NCBI RefSeq assembly: GCF_915403165.1 | Contig: NZ_OU659204.1 | Location: 124,001 to 188,000 of the forward strand | Source: Providencia alcalifaciens | GTDB lineage: Bacteria > Pseudomonadota > Gammaproteobacteria > Enterobacterales > Enterobacteriaceae | Direction of reading: 5' to 3' | Length of the DNA: 64,000 nucleotides | In this document: positions 54,386-62,200 of the stretch, one piece after another | Numbering within the stretch: the first letter of the stretch is position 1 | Layout: every line of letters starts with the position of its first letter | The notes under the pieces: model-generated | The model's database searches: none | What the model saw: only the letters and a program-made list of their open reading frames with translations | What the model was told of the DNA's origin: nothing | Program-made: the position numbers and the translations under genes

Positions 54386-55627
54386 TTATTTTGCTAAAGA
54401 ATGCAGGGTATCTTTCAATAGATTGGCGGCAATAATAATGTCGTCGAAATCAGTAAATTCATCAGGGTGATGGCTAATCCCATTTTTTGATGGTGTGAAA
54501 ATCATTGCGGTTGGGAACTTTTGTGCGAGATTCATAGAGTCATGACCAGCACCGCTCAACATGGTCATATAACCGATGTTTTGCTCAAGACAATGTTGTT
54601 CAATACACTGGCAAATCTCGTTGTCTAATTTCACTGGTGCTTCCGCTGAAATTTCACGAATTTGAATCGAAACATCGTTGTCTTGTTCAGATTTTCTAAT
54701 GGAATTTCTCAAGTGAGTGGCAACGCGGGCAATACTTTCTGGCTCAATACCACGAATATCGACTAAGAAATTCACTTCACCAGGAATCACGTTCATGGAA
54801 TTTGGATAGACATTGAGTTTCCCAATAGTGCCGACTGTTCCCCAAACAGATTCACGGCAAGCTGCGCGATTTACATCACTGATAATGGCGGCGCTGGCCA
54901 CTAATGCATCGTGGCGTTGATACATTGGGGTGGCACCGGAGTGATCTGCATGACCTGTGACCTGAACTTGGAAGCGGGTTGGTGCCGCAATTCCATTCAC
55001 AATTCCCACTGATTTTCCTTCAAGTTCAAGACGTCGACCTTGTTCGATATGCATTTCGATAAAAGCAGAATAATGGTTATCAGCCAATTGGCACTGTTCA
55101 ATTTCGTGGCTTGGGTAGCCAAGGCTATCTAGGACATCGAAAAAACTGCGTCCATCATCATCCCGGTTGAGAGACCACTTTTCACGATCAACTTTCCCTA
55201 GTAACACTTTGCTGCCAATACAGGAAAAACCAAATCGGCTGGATTCTTCCGCCCTGAAAATGACGAGTTCAAGGGAACGGGACAATTGCTGTGGCTCAAA
55301 TTGCATCAGCGCATAAAATCCTGCCACGACACCAAGCGTACCATCATAAGCACCGCCATTAGGAACCGTGTCCAAATGAGAGCCAGTGCCAACAGCAGGT
55401 AAGTCGGGATTTTTTCCCGGTAATCGGCAAAAAATATTCCCTATCACATCTTGGCTAACAGTAAACCCGGCTTTTTGCATGGTTTCTATCATGTATTGGT
55501 GTGCCAATTGGTCAATAGGGGTATAGGCTAAACGTGTCACACCTTTATTTTCAGGATAAACAGTAAAGGATGCTAATTTTTCAAATAATAATTTCATTTC
55601 ATTTGTAGAAAATAATTCCCTAGTCAT
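54386..55627 (-). CDS. Zn-dependent M20 hydrolase, N-carbamoyl-amino acid/allantoate amidohydrolase family
   Basis: The 413-residue protein has the family motifs GTGSHLDTVPNGGAYDG, FRAEESSRFGFSCIGS, FIEMHIEQGRRLE and LSGAGHDSMNLA...SHHPDEFT, with the metal-binding His/Asp/Glu set. Members (AllC, HyuC, beta-ureidopropionase) hydrolyse carbamoyl or ureido groups in purine, pyrimidine or hydantoin breakdown. ATG 55627 has AAAGAGG upstream and is preferred to 55642. It converges on the AbgA-like gene; whether the two act in one pathway is unclear. Confidence 0.87.
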   Translation of the reverse strand: MTRELFSTNEMKLLFEKLASFTVYPENKGVTRLAYTPIDQLAHQYMIETMQKAGFTVSQDVIGNIFCRLPGKNPDLPAVGTGSHLDTVPNGGAYDGTLGVVAGFYALMQFEPQQLSRSLELVIFRAEESSRFGFSCIGSKVLLGKVDREKWSLNRDDDGRSFFDVLDSLGYPSHEIEQCQLADNHYSAFIEMHIEQGRRLELEGKSVGIVNGIAAPTRFQVQVTGHADHSGATPMYQRHDALVASAAIISDVNRAACRESVWGTVGTIGKLNVYPNSMNVIPGEVNFLVDIRGIEPESIARVATHLRNSIRKSEQDNDVSIQIREISAEAPVKLDNEICQCIEQHCLEQNIGYMTMLSGAGHDSMNLAQKFPTAMIFTPSKNGISHHPDEFTDFDDIIIAANLLKDTLHSLAK

Positions 55628-56019
55628 GAAAACCTCTTTCATAAGTTGTAATCAGATATATTTAAATTTATTGGAATAAAAAGGATTGAAAATCAAAAAC
55701 AGAAAAATCTAAAAATTATTATGAGTACCACTATGCAAATAGGAATTGGGGGAGTCAAACAGAATCATGAAAAAGAGAGGGTTGCATGATATTTGTCAAA
55801 ATATTGATATTAAACGAAAAAATAACAAATTTTACGTTTTTTGTAGATTCTGTTTATCATGGATTAATTTAAAAATCTTTTAAATTAACCCATGATTTTT
55901 TTATTATTTATTGATGGTATGTTGTGAATCTATAATTTAAATAAGATATTTATTTTTTATAATCAATTTAGGCCAGTAATTTATTTTATTTTTTTCATAA
56001 TCTCGTTAATTGTTATTTT
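55628..56019. other. non-coding region with an orphan plus-strand terminator
   Basis: No gene was found between the M20 hydrolase start and the FUSC stop. The left part must hold the hydrolase promoter (minus). The right part is AT-rich. A strong hairpin with a T-run faces the plus strand at 55856-55902. Confidence 0.6.
55856..55902 (+). terminator. strong plus-strand hairpin with T-run, no plus-strand gene before it
   Basis: A 19-bp stem with one mismatch and a 3-base loop (arms 55856-55874 and 55878-55896) runs into seven Ts on the plus strand. Both flanking genes are on the minus strand, and the minus-strand side lacks a T-run. It may end a small RNA transcribed from 55630-55850, or act as an asymmetric terminator for the FUSC gene. 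Confidence 0.65.
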
Positions 56020-57852
56020 TTATATCCAATTGTTAGAGTCTAAATAATGTAAGTAGAGGCGAATGTCATTATATAATTGACATAATTCAGCACTGTTTTT
56101 CTGCCTACGTAATAATGTTTGCAGCAGGTGGTGAATTTTTTCAACATCAGGCTGTGGGTGTTGCAAACGTAAAACAAGCCCTTTTAGGGCACGCTTGTGT
56201 GATTCAGAGGCAGAAATTTGTTTATAAACTTGCATCAGATTGAGCCAAATAGCGTGGCGGACAGCAAAAAATTGTATTGTTCTATCAAATGGATAATCAC
56301 TCTTACGCGCCAGTATTAACCCGCTAAATAGGCGATGGCTCATCTGTGATGTTGATGGTTTTTGTCCTGAAATAATCTTATGCAGACCCAGCTTAAATTG
56401 TTGTTCACTGAGTAAAATAAGGTTTTGGTAACGTTTCTTCGGATTTGTTGGGTAAATCCAATAAAAAGCTCCCATTGCGACTAGCGGTCCACAAATAATG
56501 GCGATGGCATTACTGAGGCTTTCTGGGAAACTTAATGTAAAAGGGTAACTTGGTTGCAGCAAAATCAAAGAGACCATGATGTAATCAAAGGCGATTAAAA
56601 TCAGTTTTTTGTGGGCAAAAACAAAAATCCCACTGATGATGACGGGCACAATGAATAAGGTCATTTGCCATGATGAGGATGCAAATGGCCATAGACACCA
56701 AGTACAAATCAACGCGGCAAGTGCCCCGAAAGATTGTCCCGTGAAGATGTTTCTCATAAACCTAGCGGGGTAATCGAGGGATGCGAACAGTGCGATCATC
56801 ACAGATAAACCTAGCGTCAGATAGGCCAGAGCTTGCCATTGAGTCACTAACCAGAGTAAGCCAACGGTAGCAATGGCAACGAACGAGCGTGCAAAAGTTT
56901 GCCAAGCGGCAATGCGATCATGGTGGAGTTTTAGCTTATCTACACGGTATTGTGCTTTGATGGATAACCCTTTAGATACATAAAACAGCGGGATTAAGAG
57001 ATTTTTCAATACGCCATTCGGGCATAGAGACAGGATATGTTTCCATTGTGATTCAGTCGGTTGTATTGCTGGAAATGGAAATGCAGCGACGTCTTTAAAT
57101 TTATCAAGTTGTAGCAAAATCTGGCTTTGAGCGAGTAGTTGTTGGCGGGCTTTTACGACTTGTTTACGGTGATAATGCCACCCAATACGGTTGGCTTCTA
57201 ACTGCTCATCATAGGTGGCCATTTGCTGCCATAAGGTGTCAATATCCTGTTGTTCAATAGGATCTTTTCTATATAAAGAACGGTGCAAAATAGTGTAAAA
57301 CTGCTGATCAATTTGTTGCTTTAACGCGATGATGGATGCTTGTTCACGCTTGGGGGTAAATAAAAAGTTAAATAAAACTGCGCATAATACGCCAACTAAA
57401 ATAGTCCAAAATCGATCCCATGCAACGGCAAAAATATTGTCGGTGGCATGAACGCTAAGCATGCTTACCATCACCGCTGAGTAACCTGCCAAAAAAGTGC
57501 CGTAAGCCACAAAACCTTTTTGTAGCTGTCCAATACCGCTACATACACCTAACCATGTGGCTAAACTGATCACAAATAATAATGGACTGCTTAGGTGAAT
57601 TTGAATGAGTACAATGCCAGCAACTACGCCAGCAACTGTACCAGCAAACCGCCACCAACTTTTCTCTAGCAAGTTTTCACGCCAAGGTTGCGCGGAGGCC
57701 CATACAGTCATTGCTGCCCAGTGGGGGTGAGTTAGTCCTGCATATTTAGCAATAAATAGCGCGAGAATAGATGCGCAGGCGGTGATCATTGCAAAGCGTA
57801 AACGATCAGAATCAAATCCGAATCGCTGCATTAATGTAGTTGGTTGTGGCAT
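56020..57852 (-). CDS. FUSC-family inner membrane protein
   Basis: A 610-residue protein with two blocks of about five or six transmembrane helices (residues ~20-170 and ~340-480), each followed by a soluble region, as in the FUSC/YccS/AaeB families of aromatic-acid efflux components. Typical elements are HPHWAAMTVWASAQPWRENLLEKSW-like (HPHWAAMTVW then WWRFAGTVAGVVAG) in the first block and LDYPARFMRNIFTGQSFG in the second. The ATG at 57852 (MPQPTT) is preferred to 57915. The substrate is unknown and no membrane-fusion partner gene is adjacent. Confidence 0.85.
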   Translation of the reverse strand: MPQPTTLMQRFGFDSDRLRFAMITACASILALFIAKYAGLTHPHWAAMTVWASAQPWRENLLEKSWWRFAGTVAGVVAGIVLIQIHLSSPLLFVISLATWLGVCSGIGQLQKGFVAYGTFLAGYSAVMVSMLSVHATDNIFAVAWDRFWTILVGVLCAVLFNFLFTPKREQASIIALKQQIDQQFYTILHRSLYRKDPIEQQDIDTLWQQMATYDEQLEANRIGWHYHRKQVVKARQQLLAQSQILLQLDKFKDVAAFPFPAIQPTESQWKHILSLCPNGVLKNLLIPLFYVSKGLSIKAQYRVDKLKLHHDRIAAWQTFARSFVAIATVGLLWLVTQWQALAYLTLGLSVMIALFASLDYPARFMRNIFTGQSFGALAALICTWCLWPFASSSWQMTLFIVPVIISGIFVFAHKKLILIAFDYIMVSLILLQPSYPFTLSFPESLSNAIAIICGPLVAMGAFYWIYPTNPKKRYQNLILLSEQQFKLGLHKIISGQKPSTSQMSHRLFSGLILARKSDYPFDRTIQFFAVRHAIWLNLMQVYKQISASESHKRALKGLVLRLQHPQPDVEKIHHLLQTLLRRQKNSAELCQLYNDIRLYLHYLDSNNWI

Positions 57853-57976
57853 GGTCTTTCGCAGATGGGTGAATAAAACAGTGTATAGGGTAGTGCTTGT
57901 GAGAAAAAATCGCAAACAGAGGTGGAAAGCTTCTATATTGGTAAAAAAGAATTGGTAAAACAGAGCTCGAAGTAAA

Positions 57977-58016
57977 ATAAAAAGTAAAAGCCTTAAAATA
58001 GGCTTTTACTTTTTAT
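57977..58016 (-). terminator. terminator after the lone MrpJ-like gene
   Basis: A perfect 17-bp stem (57977-57993 with 58000-58016) around TAAAAT, with T-rich sequence on the minus-strand side, lies about 75 bases after the regulator stop and separates it from the FUSC gene. Confidence 0.85.
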
Positions 58017-58089
58017 ACAGGAGCATCATATATGGACTGTTTTAAATCAAGACTTAGTTGAAGTTAATACGAAACGCTAGATACTCACA

Positions 58090-58374
58090 TTATGCGTAAT
58101 ATTCAACTGATTCTTGGGTTTTATTTTCATATTTAATATCTTGATTGTCTTGAAATACATCACAAAATATATCACTGATATTAACATCTAATATTTTTGT
58201 TACTCTAGCTAAGCAATCAATATCAATACGATTAACACCTCTTTCATAACGGAATAGTTGTTGTTCACTGATATTACATTCTCGTGCTAATTGAAACACA
58301 GTATAACCTTGAGATTTTCTTAATGACTTGATTTTTTGTCCGACAGCATAAGCGACAGGAAATTTTCTATTCAT
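58090..58374 (-). CDS. MrpJ-like HTH (XRE) transcriptional regulator, stand-alone
   Basis: A 94-residue protein with one Cro/C1-type helix-turn-helix, LRKSQGYTVFQLARECNISEQQLFRYERG at about residues 18-46. The SEQQLFRYERG helix is a variant of the SQQQISRYE seen in the three other paralogs in this window. It is monocistronic with its own terminator and has no fimbrial operon beside it; the nearest adhesion gene is the Ig-repeat adhesin that ends about 900 bases upstream on the same strand. Ribosome binding site: AGAGAATATTT, moderate. Confidence 0.83.
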   Translation of the reverse strand: MNRKFPVAYAVGQKIKSLRKSQGYTVFQLARECNISEQQLFRYERGVNRIDIDCLARVTKILDVNISDIFCDVFQDNQDIKYENKTQESVEYYA

Positions 58375-59258
58375 AAATATTCTCTATTAAATTATATTGT
58401 TGAGATAACAATCAATGTGAATTTTCAGATTTTATAAAAGTGATTTAATATAATCTGTGTGTTTTAGTTTTTGGTTAAATATATAGTGACCCTCAAGTGC
58501 CACTCACTGAATGATATACTATCCTTATAATTGTTTTCAATTAGTCCCAAAATGACGTATTAAATATCCTGATGTTTGCGATTGTCGATTTTAAATATTT
58601 AACGTAATAATTATTTTTTCATTTTCAATGGTTTAAAATTGAATTTATGCAATGTTATAACAAATGTAAATTTTGGTGTATTGTTTTTGATCAATATTAT
58701 ATGCTTTATATTTTTATTAATTAGATATATAAATCTAAAAAAACAGAAAATAAAACATTAACAATATTGGTTTTTTATATTTAATCTCTGTGATTTTGCT
58801 TAATTGTTTTGTTTTTTTGATTTATTTCATAAAGGCATCAATCTAGGAAGATCGTTATTTGATCAATTTTTTTATGATTTTTTTAAATATGTAGATTTCA
58901 GGCATCTTAATAGAAATGAAAATATTTTGGTTTCTATTTTCTTTTTTTTTGTTTTAAAAGTAATAGTTATTTTAGTATCAAAGATTTGGTGAGTCAGTGA
59001 GAGGTTTGTATGATGATTAAGATTAAAACTTTGCATTAATCCTTTTAAGTCAAATTGTACTAAATGGTATGCCACTTTAGTAGTAAAGGATTTCCTATTA
59101 TAATCTTTGTAGTATAAACATTCGTTATATGGCTATCAATAAAGTAATAAAAATCATATTTTGATTTATGTTTATTTTCAAAAATATCTAAGATAGTACG
59201 TGCATTTACTTAGTAATTACAATTTGTTGAGTAAGAAGAAAGAGGGGGGTAATAAAAA
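58375..59258. other. AT-rich non-coding region between the adhesin and the lone regulator
   Basis: No gene is supported. Small open frames such as 58804-58992 encode Phe/Ile/Lys-rich peptides without a ribosome binding site and look like chance. The promoter of the regulator must lie near 58380-58520. Confidence 0.6.
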
Positions 59259-59279
59259 ACAGGGCGCAAAGCGCCCTGT
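59259..59279 (-). terminator. terminator of the giant adhesin gene
   Basis: A perfect 9-bp GC-rich stem (ACAGGGCGC and complement) with loop AAA is followed on the minus strand by GTTTTTTATT. It lies 9 bases after the stop codon. Confidence 0.93.
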
Positions 59280-59287
59280 GGAATAAG

Positions 59288-62200
59288 TTAAGAACCACTC
59301 CAAGAGAAATGGGTTTTAAGTTGAGATTGTTGACCGGCAAATTCTAATATTGTGGTGATGTTTCCGTTACCGCTATGATTAGTATAACATTTCTCTTTTA
59401 ATACCGAACCGCTAGCTTGCGAGTAATTGTATTCGTATGTATCTAGGCCATGAGTTGGTTTTGTCAGCGTTGGATACGTTATTCTATCTGAGCCAAATGA
59501 TTCGTTCCCTTGATATTCAGACTGTAATATCTGATGGCTTACCTGAACATTCTCTAGCAACTGTTTTCCTGATAACCCAATATATACTTTAGGGAATATA
59601 ATCGCTTTACGATGGTAATTGAACAAGGCAGAAGGCGGATTACAACGATTATCATTATCCAATACGTTATCTTTATCGACGTAAACTGAAGTTTTATAGC
59701 TAATAGATAGGCTTCCGATATTTTTGGGTTCAGTTATAACAATAGGAACATCAACAGCTTGGATCTTATTTTCAATTCTGTGTTGGGACTTACCTATTGC
59801 AACAATTTCAACTTTAACTTTTTGGTTATTTTTCAAATAGCTTTGTTTTGGTGCATAGGTATTTGAACGTGGGCCGCTAGTTACCGATGATGCGACGCTA
59901 TCTGTCCCGCCATCCGGTTTTGTTACGACGATTTTGACATCGGAAGGCAGATCAAAATCACTAGTTCCTGCAACAGACCAGTTAACCGTTAGGTTATCGT
60001 CGGTATAAACAGGTGACCAATAAGTTGCATTAGTTTCTTTGGTACCATTATTACCATAAGAAATTGAATTTATAGTAATCAAAGGCTTCGTGTAAACCTT
60101 GACCTTATAATCACCACTACTTTGCTCAAAGTAATCATTGGCTTTTACTGTCATGGTTAAGTTGGCTTCGCCTTTGCCTAAGCTTTGAATCGAGCCATTT
60201 TTGGCAATATTGACAACATTATTAGCCCCTGAACCCCATTCAATATCTGCTTTCGGAGGGATAGCAACACTGGTTTTTTGTAGGTTAAAAAGGTTACTCT
60301 GATCCGTGATTTCTTGCTCTTTCTGGTTAAAATTAACATTAAAACGTGCTTTTGCGAGGTTATAGGTAATATCTTGGCTTTCAGAAACAAACTGATCGGT
60401 CTCTTTGGAACGCACTGTCAGTTTCGCCACCCCTGGCTTGACCTGAGTAATTGCACCAGAAACAGAGTCCATCTGGGCGATATTGGCATTTTGACTAACA
60501 TATTCGAGAGGAATGGCTGAGGCATCAGCATTACCGAACGAGGTTTTAATATCATGAACTTGGTTATCTGACCAAGTCGCGGAAATAGTGCTCGCACTGG
60601 TTAACGCTAAGTTTGGTTTGGCTTTTTCAACGTCCACTTCATAGCTTGCAGCCGCGGATTTATAGACACCATTTCCATCAATACGCGCCCAGATTTTGGT
60701 ACGACCCGCTTTTTTCAGTTTGACTTTACCTTGTGGGTCAACCGTGGCAATGCTGGTGTTATCACTGGACCAAACGGGTTGAGCACCATTTGGTAACCCC
60801 TTAACAACCTGACCGTTATTCACTGCGGAAGAGTAAGTTAGGCGCTGTTGCATGTTGTCAAAACGTAGCGTTGGGTTAATGGCGTCAATTTTGATTTCAA
60901 TCGGGTTGGCAATGGTTTTATTGTCAACTTTTGCTGTGACTTTAGCGGTGCCTTGCTTCGTCGCGGTGGCTGTTGCACTGTAGCGACCATCTTGGTGATT
61001 GGTGACTGAACTGATAGTAAAATCCCGAGTTGGGACGTTACTTGTAATATTAACCTTTTCACTCAGTAAGGCGTTACCAAAATCATCTTGTAATTTAACC
61101 GTGAACAAGGTGCTTTCTAGCCCATCAGGACCAATATCAGTTTTACTGGTCGTAAAGGTAGAGTTGGCGATGTTTACCGTGCCTGCTGAGACGTTAACCA
61201 CACTGGCCTTTTTATCTTCGACAGCGGAAAGTGCTGCTGTCATCACTAATGCACCCACTGTATGGCTAGTGACCGTAATTTTAGTCGTACCGTCAATATC
61301 TGTTATTGATGAGTGTGGGAAAAGTTCTGCTTTACCCTGTAAGTGCCATGAGACATTGACCTGCGGCACTGGGTTATTGAACTTATCCACGACCTTGGCG
61401 GTATAGACTACGCCTTGGGCATTACCTGCCTGAATGTTATTGGTGCTGGGAACTAAGCTGGCGATGCTGCCGGTGGCTTTGTCACTGGTCACATTCAACG
61501 TTAAGGTTTGCGATAATGCACTGCCGTTGAGGTTTGCTGATAATATGGCAACGCCTGTTTTATCACTGCTCACAACCGCGTGATATACCCCAGCCGATGG
61601 CATCGTCACCGGGGCAATTTTTACGTCCTTGTTATTGCTACTGATTTTAATCGCAGGTATTTGGTTGGTTAATAAATTACCAAACTGATCCTTTAATATC
61701 AGCTCAACCGTTGCGGATTTACCCGCCACAATGGTGGCAGGGGTTAAATTGAATACCGCTTTACTGGTGTCAATCGTGCCTTGTGTAAAGGAGATTGATG
61801 GGGCAGCTTTGGTGTTTTGCGATGTTAAGTTAACGGAGACGTTGGCATGACCCACATCATGGCGTTGAATGGTAACTTCGCTGCGTCCATTAGCATCGGT
61901 GGTTGTTTGGTTATCCGAAAGCTGGCTACCATCGTTAGCCGTCCAGAATATAGGGATCCCCGCTCCGAGTTGGTTGCCGTTAGCGTCTTCAAACTGGGTG
62001 CTGACCGTGACTTTATTTCCTACGGATTCAGTTGTTTTTGAAACCTTGATATCACCACGTACCTGTGCGCTTTGTGCATCAGCAATTACAGTTAGAGGGG
62101 CTTTTTGACTCAGAGCCACACTATCAACAAGGACGGTAATGTCTGTTTTACCTGCTTTGGTACTGTTTAACTTCGCACGATAGGTTCCTGCTGGTGTTAT

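Noticed and set aside
58804..58992. 62-codon plus-strand open frame between the adhesin and the lone regulator
   Set aside because: Phe/Val/Ile-rich chance translation of a T-rich stretch without a ribosome binding site.
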